From positions 2,604,001-2,668,000 of the forward strand of contig NZ_RBKS01000001.1 of the NCBI RefSeq assembly GCF_003634555.1: a stretch of DNA of 64,000 nt, given 5' to 3'. The stretch is from Frondihabitans australicus. GTDB taxonomy: Bacteria; Actinomycetota; Actinomycetes; Actinomycetales; Microbacteriaceae. Of this stretch, positions 10,531 through 20,789 are shown piece after piece. The notes under the pieces were generated by a model that saw nothing but the letters and a program-made list of their open reading frames with translations, was not told the origin of the DNA and did not search any database. Within the stretch, counting starts at the first letter, position 1, and every line of letters starts with the position of its first letter. Both the position numbers and the translations under genes were made by a program.

Positions 10531-11472
10531 TCAGCCGAGCAGGTGCGCCTGGTGCACGAGTGCGGCCGCACCCACGAGCGGGCCCTCGTCGGACAGCCCC
10601 GAGGCCACCACGCGGATGCGCGTCGCGTAGCGGTTGTAGGCGGCCTCGTCGATCGTGGCTCGCACGAGGTCGAGGTAGTCGGCGCTGACGCGCGAGAAGC
10701 CGCCGCCGACCGCCACCACGTCGAGGTCGAGCAGCGTGGTCACGGACGTGATGGCCTCGCCGAGCGCCGTCGCGGAGCGGCGCACCGCTGCGACCGCCAC
10801 CGCGTCGCCGGCGGCGTAGTCGCGAGCGAGGTCTTCGCCGCGCTCGCCGTGCCAGCCCTGCATCTTCGCCCAGGTGACGGTGTGCGGCCCTGAGGCGAGC
10901 ACCTCGACCGTGACGTTCTGCGAGGTCTCTCCCGGCGTGCGCGTCGCGATCTGCACCTGGCCGATGTGCCCGGCGTTGCCGGTGCCGCCCGCGAGCAGCC
11001 GCCCGTTGACGATGAGCCCGCCGCCGATGCCGGTCGACACGGTGACCGCGAGGGCGTTGTCGACGCCCTGCGTCGCGCCGACCCAGTGCTCGGCCATGGC
11101 GAGGCTGACGCCGTCGAGGCGCAGGATCACCGGAACGCCCTCGGCGAGGGCCTCCCCCGCCGCCTCGATCACCAGCGCACGCAGCCCGAAGCCGCGCCAG
11201 GCCGGCAGGTTGATGGGCGACACCGTGCCCTCGGTGAGGTCGACCGGGCCCGCGCTGCCGATGCCGACGCCCACGAGCGCCGCGCCGTCGGGCAGTGCGC
11301 CGAGCGCTGACCGGACGACCTCGCGGACCGAGCCTGCCAGCTGCTCGCTCGACGACTCGGCACCGGTCGGGCGGCGGTCGCGGCTGCCCGGGAGGACCGC
11401 GCCGTCGTCGGCGACCAGGGCCGCCTCGACCTTGGTGCCGCCGAGGTCGACGGCGAGGGCGTAGGTAGTCAC
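10531..11472 (-). CDS. ROK family sugar kinase-like protein
   Basis: The 313-aa protein starts at GTG 11472. It has the N-terminal phosphate-binding loop DLGGTKVEAALV, the GIGSAGPVD sugar-side motif, LDGVSLAMAEHWVG in place of the usual NDxNxxxxGE segment, and STGIGGGLIVNGRLL. There is no N-terminal HTH, so it should be a kinase (glucokinase or related hexose kinase) rather than a repressor. The family's zinc cluster (CxCGxxGC after the GH) is missing: GHIGQVQIATRTPGET runs on without cysteines. The substrate is therefore uncertain. Confidence 0.82.
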   Translation of the reverse strand: MTTYALAVDLGGTKVEAALVADDGAVLPGSRDRRPTGAESSSEQLAGSVREVVRSALGALPDGAALVGVGIGSAGPVDLTEGTVSPINLPAWRGFGLRALVIEAAGEALAEGVPVILRLDGVSLAMAEHWVGATQGVDNALAVTVSTGIGGGLIVNGRLLAGGTGNAGHIGQVQIATRTPGETSQNVTVEVLASGPHTVTWAKMQGWHGERGEDLARDYAAGDAVAVAAVRRSATALGEAITSVTTLLDLDVVAVGGGFSRVSADYLDLVRATIDEAAYNRYATRIRVVASGLSDEGPLVGAAALVHQAHLLG

Positions 11473-11538
11473 GACGTCAGAGTACCCGACTCGATGACAA
11501 CGAGAGACAATCGGTGCTCCTGCGCTCTGGCACGCACC

Positions 11539-12705
11539 TCACGCCTTCGGCTCGGGACGCTTGCGGCGGGCGAACTCGGCCGGGTGCTCGGGGCCGTTCC
11601 AGACCGTGACGACGCCCCAGGCGACGGCCGCGACGGGTACCGAGAGGATCGCCCCGATGATGCCACCGAGCAGGGTCCCGGCGGTCAGCGCGAGCAGCAC
11701 CACCAGAGGGTGCAGCTTGAGCGACCGCGCCATGACGACGGGCTGCAGGAAGTTGCCCTCGAGCTGGTTCACGGCGACGACGATCGCCACCACGACGATC
11801 GCCGCGACCGGGCCGTTCGCGACAAGGGCGACGAGGGCGGCCAGGATCCCGGCGACGGTCGCACCGACGAGAGGCACGAAGGCCGAGATGAACACGATCA
11901 CGGCGAGCGGGATCGCCAGGGGCACGCCGATGACGAAGAGGCCGATGCCGATGCCGAGAGCGTCGACGAGGGCCACCGTCGCCGTTCCGCGGACGTAGCC
12001 GCCGAGGGTCGAGACGGTCTTGGCGCCGATCCGGGTCGCGCGCTGGTAGTGCTCGCCGGTAAACGGGCGCAGCAGGAAGCGCCAGATGACCGGGCCGTCC
12101 TTCATGAAGAAGAACAGCACCACGACGAAGAGGGCGAGGCCGGTGACGAAGCTCGTGGCGGCCGAGAGGCCGGCCAGGGCGCCGGAGGAGAACTGGCTCG
12201 ACTGGAGGAACTTCACCGCCGTATCGATGACGCTCTGGATCTGCTTGTCGCTGACCTGGAAGGGCCCGTCCTTGAGGAAGCTCTGCAGCTGGTCGAGGCC
12301 CTTCGTCGCCTGGTGCACGAGCGTGTCGAACTGGCTCTGGACGGCCTCGACGACGAGCCAGACGATCAGCCCCAGGACCACGATGACGGCGACCAGGGCG
12401 ATCCAGGTCGCCAGCATGGACGGCATGCCGCGGCGCCGCATGAGCTCGAGCAGCGGATACATCGCCGACGCGATGATGAGCGCGAGGACGACCGGGATCA
12501 CGACGAGGCTCAGCTGCGTCATCGCGAAGACGAGCGCGGCGGCGACCAGGACCACGAGGATCACCTGCAGGCACCTCGTCGCGAGGCGGCCGAAGGGGTC
12601 GCTCCACAGGGTCCGCTGCGCCGACCAGGCGGCTCCCTCGCGGCGCTGGACAGGCTCGGTCGTCGGGGTGGGCGGGGTCGGTCTGCTGCGGCTGAAGAGG
12701 CCCAT
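11539..12705 (-). CDS. AI-2E family membrane transporter
   Basis: The 388-aa polytopic membrane protein has about eight helices. Early ones lie near residues 50-90 (LQVILVVLVAAALVFAMTQLSLVVIPVVLALIIASAMYP, split here into two helices). A long amphipathic central region follows, then C-terminal paired helices including LVGATVAGILAALVALVANGP and LLALTAGTLLGGIIGAILSVPVAA. The AI-2E/PerM family exports or exchanges small molecules; the family name does not prove autoinducer-2 transport. It ends 66 nt upstream of the ROK kinase start on the same strand and lies 30 nt downstream of the DsbA-like gene. Confidence 0.85.
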   Translation of the reverse strand: MGLFSRSRPTPPTPTTEPVQRREGAAWSAQRTLWSDPFGRLATRCLQVILVVLVAAALVFAMTQLSLVVIPVVLALIIASAMYPLLELMRRRGMPSMLATWIALVAVIVVLGLIVWLVVEAVQSQFDTLVHQATKGLDQLQSFLKDGPFQVSDKQIQSVIDTAVKFLQSSQFSSGALAGLSAATSFVTGLALFVVVLFFFMKDGPVIWRFLLRPFTGEHYQRATRIGAKTVSTLGGYVRGTATVALVDALGIGIGLFVIGVPLAIPLAVIVFISAFVPLVGATVAGILAALVALVANGPVAAIVVVAIVVAVNQLEGNFLQPVVMARSLKLHPLVVLLALTAGTLLGGIIGAILSVPVAAVAWGVVTVWNGPEHPAEFARRKRPEPKA

Positions 12706-12735
12706 CGGCTGCTTTCGTCGGTCGGTCGGCTCGGC

Positions 12736-13683
12736 CTACTTCGGGGCCGGGGTGCCGATCTTGGTGTTGCCCGGCCGCGGCGTCGAGCTCGGAGTCGGGG
12801 TGGGCGTGGGCGTGGCGGTCGCGCTGTCGTTGTAGCTGTTGCCCGCGGCCGTCACGACGAAGTTGCGGAACTCGGAGGTCGTGAACGGCGTCGAGAACTT
12901 GTACGGCGCGCCATCGACCAGGATCGTGGGCGTCGACTTCACCTTCGCCAGCGTCGATCCGGGCAGCGGGCCCGTGACGGCCCTGGTCGTGGCGTCGGTC
13001 ACCCAGGACGAGAACGTGCCCGCGTCGACGCACTTCTCGATCCGCGACGTGTTCGTGACGCCGTTCACGCCCTCGATCAGCGAGACGAGCTGGGCGTTCG
13101 TGAGGCCCGGTGTGCCCTCGGCCGGCTGACGGCGGAACATCGCCGCGTTGAAGTCGAAGAACGCGTCGGGCGAGTAGGTGGCCACGCACGCCGCCGCGTT
13201 CGCGGCGCGCTGCGAGTACTTCGTCGACTGCGACTGGGCGTTGAGGATCGCGATCGGGTGGAACGTGATCGTCGCCGCGCCGGAGTCGACGAGCTGGCGG
13301 ATGTACGAGTCGTTCGTCTTCTCGAACGACGCGCAGAACGGGCAGAGGTAGTCGCTGTAGACGGTGATCTGGACGGTGTCGGCCTTGGCGGTCGACGTGG
13401 GGGCGGGCGACCGGGTGACCGCGCCGGCTCCTGCCCTCACGGCCTTGAAGCCCTGCCCGATGGTGATGCCGTCGCCCGCCATGTTCTGCGGGGTGCGGTC
13501 GCTCGGTTGCGACGAGCCGCGGACGACCACGATCACGACGACCACCACCGCGACGACCACGAGGGCGATGGCGCCCTGGATCGCCCAGCGCGCGCCCCGG
13601 GCCCGTCGCTTCTGCCGTCGCCGAGCGAGCTGCGCCTTCTCGCGGGCCGCCTCTCGGCGGCGATTGCGGCCGGTGTCGCTCAT
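12736..13683 (-). CDS. membrane-anchored DsbA-family thiol-disulfide protein
   Basis: The 315-aa protein starts at ATG 13683 (MSDTGRNRR). It has a very basic cytosolic N-terminus, one membrane anchor (about residues 34-54, an almost pure Ile/Val stretch) and an extracytoplasmic thioredoxin-fold domain. The active site is C114-P-F-C117 (VYSDYLCPFC), and the cis-Pro loop is near STPTILVDG. The last 25 residues are Thr/Pro-rich and probably span the cell wall. The likely role is disulfide formation or isomerisation in exported proteins. It heads a minus-strand run with the AI-2E-type permease. Confidence 0.88.
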   Translation of the reverse strand: MSDTGRNRRREAAREKAQLARRRQKRRARGARWAIQGAIALVVVAVVVVVIVVVRGSSQPSDRTPQNMAGDGITIGQGFKAVRAGAGAVTRSPAPTSTAKADTVQITVYSDYLCPFCASFEKTNDSYIRQLVDSGAATITFHPIAILNAQSQSTKYSQRAANAAACVATYSPDAFFDFNAAMFRRQPAEGTPGLTNAQLVSLIEGVNGVTNTSRIEKCVDAGTFSSWVTDATTRAVTGPLPGSTLAKVKSTPTILVDGAPYKFSTPFTTSEFRNFVVTAAGNSYNDSATATPTPTPTPSSTPRPGNTKIGTPAPK

Positions 13684-13726
13684 GGCTGTCAAGAGTATGA
13701 GGGGCCGCTGGGAAAAGTCCACGCGC

Positions 13727-13748
13727 GTTCGATGCGCTCACATCGAAC
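13727..13748. promoter_or_regulatory. palindromic operator candidate
   Basis: GTTCGATG, a 6-nt spacer and CATCGAAC form a perfect 8-bp inverted repeat. It lies between the divergent DsbA-like and msiK-like genes, 36 bp upstream of the msiK -10. It is a good size for a dimeric regulator, but the ligand is unknown. Confidence 0.45.
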
Positions 13749-13783
13749 TCGTCGCCGGAGGGGATGTGCCCCACTCCCGGGGG

Positions 13784-13819
13784 TGCTATACATGACTCGG
13801 CGGTCGCCGTTGACCGCCG
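13784..13819 (+). promoter_or_regulatory. extended -10 promoter and leader hairpin of the UgpC-type ATPase gene
   Basis: TGCTATACA (13784-13792) is an extended -10 element with no convincing -35. The predicted start near 13799 puts a perfect hairpin, CGGCGGTC-gccgtt-GACCGCCG (13798-13819), at the extreme 5' end of the transcript. This is a position that often stabilises mRNA. The leader is about 86 nt. Confidence 0.5.
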
Positions 13820-13884
13820 TGGCTTGAGAGCCATCCATCACTACGGATCGTCCGGCACGTACCTGCCGGTGAAGGAGAAACATC

Positions 13885-14985
<1,101 letters not shown>

Positions 14986-15000
14986 CCTGCACACTGCGAG

Positions 15001-15052
15001 GACGGCCCGTCTTGGTCACCCGGCGTCACGCCGGGGGCGAAGGCGGGCCGTC
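15001..15052 (+). terminator. terminator hairpin after the UgpC-type ATPase gene
   Basis: GACGGCCCG (15001-15009) pairs with CGGGCCGTC (15044-15052). Nested inside is a second stem, CCCGGCG-tca-CGCCGGG (15019-15035). There is no T tract. It begins 16 nt after the stop codon. Confidence 0.6.
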
Positions 15053-15107
15053 GTCGTGAGGCGGCCGCCTCGGCTCCTGCGCCCTGCTCTTTTTCGATCG
15101 GATCACC

Positions 15108-16397
15108 GTGACCTCGCTCAACATCACCTCCGCCACCGCCGACCCGGCCCTGCTCGACCTCCCCTGGAACCTGCCGCTCGACGTCTGGCCCGAGGACTCG
15201 ATCGCCACCCTGCCGAAGGGCATCTCGCGGCACCTGGTGCGCTTCGCCTACCTCTCGGGCTACGTCATCGCCATCAAGGAGACCTCGGGCGAGATGGCGC
15301 GGAGCGAGTACGAGATGCTGCGGACGCTGCAGCGCATGGACATCCCCTGCGTCGACCCGCTCGCCGTCATCACGAACCGCCGCGACTCGGAGGGTCACGA
15401 GCTGAACCCCGTGCTCGTGACGCGGCACCTCAAGTTCTCGCTGCCGTACCGCGCCCTCTACTCGCAGACCCTGCGGCCCGACACCGCGACGCGCCTGGTC
15501 GACGCCCTCGCGCTCCTGCTGGTGCGACTGCACGTCATCGGCTTCTACTGGGGCGACGTCTCGCTCTCGAACACGCTGTTCAGGCGTGACGCAGGAGCCT
15601 TCGCCGCCTACCTGGTCGACGCCGAGACGGGAAAGCTCTACCCCGGCGGGCTGTCGAACGGCCAGCGCGAGAACGACCTCGAGGTCGCCCGCGTGAACAT
15701 CGCCGGCGAGCTCCTCGACCTCGAGGCCGGGGGCCGCCTCGACGAGGAGATGGACCCGGTCGACATCTCGAACGGCATCGTGGCGAAGTACCGCAGCCTC
15801 TGGACGGAGCTCACCGGCACCGAGACGTTCAGCGACAAGGAGCGCTGGCGCATCAACGACCGCGTCGAACGCCTCAACGACCTCGGATTCGACATCGAGG
15901 AGCTCGCGATCAAGACGACCGACGGGGGGAGCCAGGTCAGGATCCAGCCGAAGGTCGTCGACGCCGGGCACCATTCACGGCGGCTCCTGCGCCTCACCGG
16001 CCTCGACGCCCAGGAGAACCAGGCCAGGCGGCTGCTCAACGACCTCGACGCCTACGCCATGCGGCCCGACAAACAGGGCCTCGACGAGGAGCGCATCGCG
16101 CACGAGTGGGCGGCGCGCGTCTTCGAGCCCGTGGTGCGGGCGATCCCCCGCGAGCTGCGGGGGCGGCTGGAGCCGGCCGAGGTGTTCCACCAGATGCTCG
16201 AGCACCGGTGGTACCAGTCGCAGCGCGAAGGGCGCGACGTGCCGATCGCCGAGGCGCTCACCTCGTACATCAACGACGTGTTGCGCCACCGCCGCGACGA
16301 GCAGATGGTGATCGCGCCGGTGACGGAGTCGATCACGCTGCCCGTGGCGATCCAGGAGGAGGCCGACGCCGACGAGGACTGGCGGTCGAAGGTCTAG
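15108..16397 (+). CDS. DUF4032 domain protein (kinase-like N-terminus)
   Basis: The 429-aa protein starts at GTG 15108. Residues 40-190 resemble a lipopolysaccharide-kinase/protein-kinase-like fold: an ATP-binding lysine region (GYVIAIKETSGEMARSEYEM), a catalytic-loop-like stretch VIGFYWGDVSLSNTLF with GD...N, and a DFG-like LVDAETG. The DUF4032 domain follows to the C-terminus. The family is common in actinobacteria but its substrate is unknown. It converges with rlmB, leaving 27 nt between stops. Confidence 0.82.
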   Translation: MTSLNITSATADPALLDLPWNLPLDVWPEDSIATLPKGISRHLVRFAYLSGYVIAIKETSGEMARSEYEMLRTLQRMDIPCVDPLAVITNRRDSEGHELNPVLVTRHLKFSLPYRALYSQTLRPDTATRLVDALALLLVRLHVIGFYWGDVSLSNTLFRRDAGAFAAYLVDAETGKLYPGGLSNGQRENDLEVARVNIAGELLDLEAGGRLDEEMDPVDISNGIVAKYRSLWTELTGTETFSDKERWRINDRVERLNDLGFDIEELAIKTTDGGSQVRIQPKVVDAGHHSRRLLRLTGLDAQENQARRLLNDLDAYAMRPDKQGLDEERIAHEWAARVFEPVVRAIPRELRGRLEPAEVFHQMLEHRWYQSQREGRDVPIAEALTSYINDVLRHRRDEQMVIAPVTESITLPVAIQEEADADEDWRSKV

Positions 16398-16424
16398 CGG
16401 CGCTCGCTCCGCAGCCGGCGCCTG

Positions 16425-17465
16425 TCAGGCGCTGCGTTCCGACCGCAGCTTCGAGATCTCATAGAGGGCGACGCTCGCCGCGATGCCCGCGTTGAGGCTC
16501 TCGGCGGCGGCCGTGATCGGCACCGACACGATGGCGTCGCTGGTCTCCGTCACGAGCCGTGACAGGCCCTTGCCCTCGCTGCCGATGACGAGCACGAGCG
16601 GCTGGTCGGCCAGCTCGAGGCCCGGCAGCTGCACGTCGCCGCCGCCGTCGAGGCCCAGCACGAACACGCCGCGCTCTTTGAACGCCTTGAGCGTCTGCGT
16701 CAGGTTGCTCGCCATGGCGACGGGCACCCGGGCGGCCGCCCCGGCCGAGGTCTTCCACGCCGACGCGGTCATGCCGACCGAGCGACGCTGCGGGATGATG
16801 ACGCCCTGGCCGCCGAACGCCGCGACCGACCGGATGATCGCCCCGAGGTTGCGCGGGTCGGTGATGCCGTCGAGCGCGACGAACAGGGGGGTCTGACCGC
16901 GGCGCTCGGCCTGGTCGAGGAGGTCGGTGGGGTGCGCGTAGTCGTACGGCGGCACCTTGAGCGCGAGGCCCTGGTGCACGGAGTCGGGGCCGGTGAGCCG
17001 GTCGAGCTCGGGGCGCATGACCTCGAGCACGGGGATTCCGCGACGGGTGGCGAGCGTGAGGACCTCTTTGACGCGGTCGTCCATCTCGAGACGGGCGGCC
17101 ATGTACAGGGTCGACGCGGGGATCCTGGCGCGAAGGGCCTCGAGCACCGAGTTGCGGCCGGTGACGAGCTCGGAGTCGTCGGCGGCCTTCTTGGTGCGCG
17201 GCGGCACGGTGCGGTCGACGGCCGTGCGCGGGTTGCGGATCGGGCGCTCGGCGTTCTTGCCGGCGCGACCGCGGGCGGCCTCGAGTCGCTCCTGCGCCGC
17301 CTTGCGCTTGCCGGCGGGGTGGTACGGCCGGTCTTCGGCCTTCGGCGTGGGCTTCTTGCCCTCGAGGGCCTGGCGACCCTGCCCGCCGGAGCCGACCTGC
17401 TTGCCCTTGCTGCCCTGGCGGACGGCGCCGGGCCTGCCCTTGCGGGCGCCTGAGGTGTTCTTCAT
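16425..17465 (-). CDS. rlmB: 23S rRNA 2'-O-ribose methyltransferase RlmB (SpoU family)
   Basis: The 346-aa protein starts at ATG 17465, overlapping the cysS stop as ATGA (translational coupling). The first 90 residues are a basic, Gly/Lys-rich extension (MKNTSGARKGRPGAVRQG...). The substrate-binding domain starts at about 95 (SELVTGRNSVLEALRARIPA), and the SPOUT methyltransferase domain at about 185. The three knot motifs are visible: LDGITDPRNLGAIIRSV, LVIGSEGKGLSRLV and SLNAGIAASVALYEI. It methylates the 2'-OH of a guanosine (G2251 in E. coli) in 23S rRNA using SAM. The order carD-ispDF-cysS-rlmB is typical of this group. Confidence 0.93.
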   Translation of the reverse strand: MKNTSGARKGRPGAVRQGSKGKQVGSGGQGRQALEGKKPTPKAEDRPYHPAGKRKAAQERLEAARGRAGKNAERPIRNPRTAVDRTVPPRTKKAADDSELVTGRNSVLEALRARIPASTLYMAARLEMDDRVKEVLTLATRRGIPVLEVMRPELDRLTGPDSVHQGLALKVPPYDYAHPTDLLDQAERRGQTPLFVALDGITDPRNLGAIIRSVAAFGGQGVIIPQRRSVGMTASAWKTSAGAAARVPVAMASNLTQTLKAFKERGVFVLGLDGGGDVQLPGLELADQPLVLVIGSEGKGLSRLVTETSDAIVSVPITAAAESLNAGIAASVALYEISKLRSERSA

Positions 17466-18880
17466 GAGTCGAGGCTCCAATGGGGTCCGGTCGAGGTGTC
17501 TTCGATGGTGATGCCGGCGGTGGCCAGATCGGCCCGGATGCGATCGGCGTTCGCGAAGTCCTTCGCCTCGCGCGCGGACTGCCGCGCGTCGAGAAGCGAA
17601 GTGACCAGAGTAGCCAGTGCGGCGTGAGCCGACGAATCGTCGCTGCCGCGCCACTGGGCGTCATGCGGGTCGATGCCGAGCACCTGCACCATCGCGAGCA
17701 CGTGCTGCCACTCGCGCGCGGCGGTCTCGAGGTCGTCGTCGTCGAGCCCGGCGTTGCCCCGGCGCACCGAGTCGTGCAGCGCGGCGAGCGCCTGCGGCAC
17801 GTTGAGGTCGTCGTCCATCGCCTCGGCGAACGCCTGCGGCACCTCGCGCAAGCCCACGCCGGCGAAGCGCGTGTCGGCCAGGCGGCGCTGGGCGCGCGCG
17901 AGGAAGGTCTCGATCCGGTCGAGAGCGGCCTCGGCCTCCTCCAGCGATCCGTCGTGGTAGTCGATCGTCGAGCGGTAGTGCGCGGCGCCGAGGAAGTAGC
18001 GAACCACGATCGGGCGGGCGAGCGCGAGGAACTCGGAGGCGAAGATCGAGTTGCCGAGCGACTTCGACATCTTCTGGCCCTCGACGTTCACGAGGCCGTT
18101 GTGCACCCAGTGGTGCGCGAAGGCATCGCCGGCCGCGGTCGACTGCGCGAGCTCGTTCTCGTGGTGGGGGAACCGCAGGTCGAGGCCGCCGCCGTGGATG
18201 TCGAAGGCGCCCCCGAGGTACCGCTTCGACATCGCCGAGCACTCGATGTGCCACCCTGGTCGGCCCTCGCCCCAGGGCGACGGCCACGACGCCGACGCCG
18301 GCTCGCCCTCCTTGGCGCCCTTCCACAGGGCGAAGTCTCGCGGGTCGCGCTTGCCGCGCGGGTCGGCGTCGGTGGCGCTGGCCATGTCGTCGAGCCGCTG
18401 GCGGGTGAGCGCGCCGTAGTCGGGCCAGGTCGCCGTGTCGAAGTAGACGTCGCCCGAGTCGTCGGGCGCAGGATACGCATGCCCTCGTTCGATCAGCTTC
18501 TCGATGATGGCCTGCATCTCGGTGATGCTCGCCGTCGCCCGAGGCTCGTACGTCGGCGGGAGGATGCCCAGCGCGTTGTAGCCGCTGGTGAACTCCAGCT
18601 CGTAGCGGTAGGCGCGCGCCCACCACTCCTCGCTCGTCTCGCTCGCGAGGTTCAGGATCTTGTCGTCGATGTCGGTCACGTTGCGCACGAGCGTGACGTG
18701 CAGCCCGCGGTAGGTGAACCAGCGCCGCCACAGGTCGTAGACGAGCGCCGACCGCAGGTGGCCGATGTGCGGCGACGACTGCACCGTCGGACCGCAGACG
18801 TACAGCCCCACCCTGCCGGCTTCCAGAGGGACGAAGTCGACGATCGACTGCTCGCGGGAGTCGTAGAGGCGAATGGTCAC
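17462..18880 (-). CDS. cysS: cysteinyl-tRNA synthetase
   Basis: The 472-aa class I synthetase has the Zn ligand and HIGH box YVCGPTVQSSPHIGHLRS near residue 29, the second Zn site around HIECSAMSKRYLG, and the KMSKSLGN loop. A C-terminal helical anticodon region (DALR-type) follows. It charges tRNA-Cys. The mycothiol ligase MshC is a paralogue, but the length, the C-terminal domain and the cotranscribed ispDF/rlmB neighbours fit CysS. Start GTG/ATG 18880 reads MTIRLYDSREQ, the normal N-terminus. Confidence 0.95.
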   Translation of the reverse strand: MTIRLYDSREQSIVDFVPLEAGRVGLYVCGPTVQSSPHIGHLRSALVYDLWRRWFTYRGLHVTLVRNVTDIDDKILNLASETSEEWWARAYRYELEFTSGYNALGILPPTYEPRATASITEMQAIIEKLIERGHAYPAPDDSGDVYFDTATWPDYGALTRQRLDDMASATDADPRGKRDPRDFALWKGAKEGEPASASWPSPWGEGRPGWHIECSAMSKRYLGGAFDIHGGGLDLRFPHHENELAQSTAAGDAFAHHWVHNGLVNVEGQKMSKSLGNSIFASEFLALARPIVVRYFLGAAHYRSTIDYHDGSLEEAEAALDRIETFLARAQRRLADTRFAGVGLREVPQAFAEAMDDDLNVPQALAALHDSVRRGNAGLDDDDLETAAREWQHVLAMVQVLGIDPHDAQWRGSDDSSAHAALATLVTSLLDARQSAREAKDFANADRIRADLATAGITIEDTSTGPHWSLDS

Positions 18881-18934
18881 CGCCCCAGGCTACTTGGCTG
18901 GCGCCGAGTGGTTACGCTGCCGCCTCGGTGGCGC

Positions 18935-20116
18935 TCACGCCGACGCGACCGGCATGGTCACCACCGCGGTGGCGATGGCTGCGAGGCCTTCCCCGCGACC
19001 CGTGAACCCCAGGCCGTCGGTGGTCGTCGCCGAGACCGACACCGGGGCCCGCAGGATCCGCGACAGCGCCGCCTCCATCTCGCCGCGGCGCTTCGCCAGC
19101 CTCGGCCGGTTGCCGACGACCTGCACGCCGACCGACCCGATGCTCGCGCCGCGGCCCTCGAGGATCTCGAGCGTGGCCTCCAGGAAGACTCGACCCGCGG
19201 CCCCGGCGTACCGGGGGTCGTCCGTGCCGAAGCGCGACCCGATGTCGCCCTCCCCGGCGGCCGAGAGCAGGGCGTCGACGATGGCGTGCGCGACCGCGTC
19301 GCCGTCGCTGTGCCCCTTCAGCCCGGGCTCGCCGGGGAAGTCGAGGGTTCCGAGCCGCAGCGGAGAAGCCGGGTCGAAGGCGTGCACGTCGACACCCAGC
19401 CCGACGCGGGGCAGTGCGGGCGAAGGCACCGAGGCCGCAGGATCGGCGACGGCCCGACGGGCAAGGGCCTCGGCTCGCTCGAGATCCCACGGCGTCGTGA
19501 CCTTGAACGCCTCGGCCGACCCATCGACGACGGTGACCCGGTGGCCGGCCGCGGCGAACAGCGCCGCGTCGTCGGTGTGGTCGACGTCAGCCTCGGCGTA
19601 GACGGCGTCGAGCTCGGCGCGCGGGAAGCCCTGCGGCGTCTGCATCGCGACGAGCTCGGACCGGTCGACCGTCTCGAGCACGGCGCCCGACGGGTCGACG
19701 CGCTTGATGGTGTCGCTGACGGCGAGGCCCGGGACGACGCCGTGGCCCAGCGTCTCGACCGCGGTCGCCACGAGGTCGAACTGCGCGCTCGGCGTGAAGC
19801 ACCGCGCGGTGTCGTGGACGAGCACCGTCCGCACGCCGGGTGCCACGGCCGCAAGGCCTCGGGCGACGGACCGCTGGCGCGTTTCGGCTCCTGCGACCAC
19901 CGTGATGTAGCCAGCGGCATGCCCTGCGGTGCCCTCGGACAGCTCGCGGGCGGCGGCGAGCTCGGCCTCGGGCGCGACGACGACGATCTGCCACGGCGTC
20001 GCGGAGCGCAGGATCCCGCGAAGCGACCACTCGAGGATCGTCGCCCCGCCGACCTCGACGAACGCCTTCGGCCGCCCCTGCGCGAGGCGCGTGCCGCTGC
20101 CCGCGGCGACGACCAC
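18935..20116 (-). CDS. ispDF: bifunctional IspD/IspF (MEP isoprenoid pathway)
   Basis: The 393-aa fusion has two parts. Residues 1-230 are IspD, MEP cytidylyltransferase, with the CTP-binding [18 protein letters not shown]. Residues 235-393 are IspF, cyclodiphosphate synthase, with metal ligands in LGVDVHAFD and [20 protein letters not shown] and the RFGTDDPRY loop. Together they catalyse two non-consecutive steps of the MEP pathway to IPP/DMAPP. GTG 20116 is the only usual start codon in frame, but it trims the first beta-strand. The open frame runs upstream through VLAEVTRAV, so a CTG or other rare start cannot be excluded. It lies 65 nt downstream of carD. Confidence 0.92.
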   Translation of the reverse strand: MVVAAGSGTRLAQGRPKAFVEVGGATILEWSLRGILRSATPWQIVVVAPEAELAAARELSEGTAGHAAGYITVVAGAETRQRSVARGLAAVAPGVRTVLVHDTARCFTPSAQFDLVATAVETLGHGVVPGLAVSDTIKRVDPSGAVLETVDRSELVAMQTPQGFPRAELDAVYAEADVDHTDDAALFAAAGHRVTVVDGSAEAFKVTTPWDLERAEALARRAVADPAASVPSPALPRVGLGVDVHAFDPASPLRLGTLDFPGEPGLKGHSDGDAVAHAIVDALLSAAGEGDIGSRFGTDDPRYAGAAGRVFLEATLEILEGRGASIGSVGVQVVGNRPRLAKRRGEMEAALSRILRAPVSVSATTTDGLGFTGRGEGLAAIATAVVTMPVASA

Positions 20117-20181
20117 GACGGCGCGCGTGACCTCGGCCAGGACGCCGCCCGCGGCCGCTGAGCCGTCGGCGCCCGGCAGAC

Positions 20182-20664
20182 CTACGATGCGAGGACCTCG
20201 TCGAGGACGCTCTCGGCCTTCTCTTCGTCGGTGTGCTCGGCCAGGGCCAGCTCGGACACCAGGATCTGGCGCGCCTTCGCGAGCATGCGCTTCTCGCCCG
20301 CCGACAGCCCCTTGTCTTGATCGCGCCGCCAGAGGTCGCGCACGACCTCGGAGACCTTGATGACGTCGCCCGACGCGAGCTTCTCGAGGTTGGCCTTGTA
20401 GCGGCGCGACCAGTTGGTGGGCTCTTCGGTGAACGGCGCACGGAGCACCTCGAACACCCGCTCGACGCCGTCGTGGCCGATGACGTCGCGGACGCCGACC
20501 AGGTCGACGTTGTCGGCCGGGACCTCGATGACGAGGTCGCCCTGCGTGACCTTCAGAGTGAGGTAGAGCCTCTCGTTGCCCTTGATGACCCGCGTCTTCA
20601 TGGCGGTGATCTCAGCCGCACCGTGATGCGGGTAGACGACGGTCTGACCGACCTCGAAGCTCAT
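20182..20664 (-). CDS. carD: CarD family transcriptional regulator
   Basis: The 160-aa protein starts at ATG 20664 ([19 protein letters not shown]). The N-terminal RNA-polymerase-interacting Tudor-like domain (about 1-60) binds the beta subunit. The C-terminal helical DNA-binding domain contains the Trp-bearing region [22 protein letters not shown]. CarD stabilises open promoter complexes, especially at rRNA promoters, and is essential in mycobacteria. The gene heads the minus-strand group carD-ispDF-cysS-rlmB. Confidence 0.95.
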   Translation of the reverse strand: MSFEVGQTVVYPHHGAAEITAMKTRVIKGNERLYLTLKVTQGDLVIEVPADNVDLVGVRDVIGHDGVERVFEVLRAPFTEEPTNWSRRYKANLEKLASGDVIKVSEVVRDLWRRDQDKGLSAGEKRMLAKARQILVSELALAEHTDEEKAESVLDEVLAS

Positions 20665-20789
20665 GCGCAGACTCCGTTCTGGGGCCACCAGATTACCACG
20701 GGGCGTCTCGTCGCCGCCCGGCCGTGGCACGTACCACTGCCTCTCTAGGCTACGCTTGGAGCAGCTACGAACCGCTACTGGAGGACCCT

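Noticed and set aside
12736-12830. Simple-sequence tract suggesting phase variation in the DsbA-like gene
   Set aside because: The Thr/Pro codons in the tail are mixed and not a uniform short tandem repeat, so slippage is unlikely.
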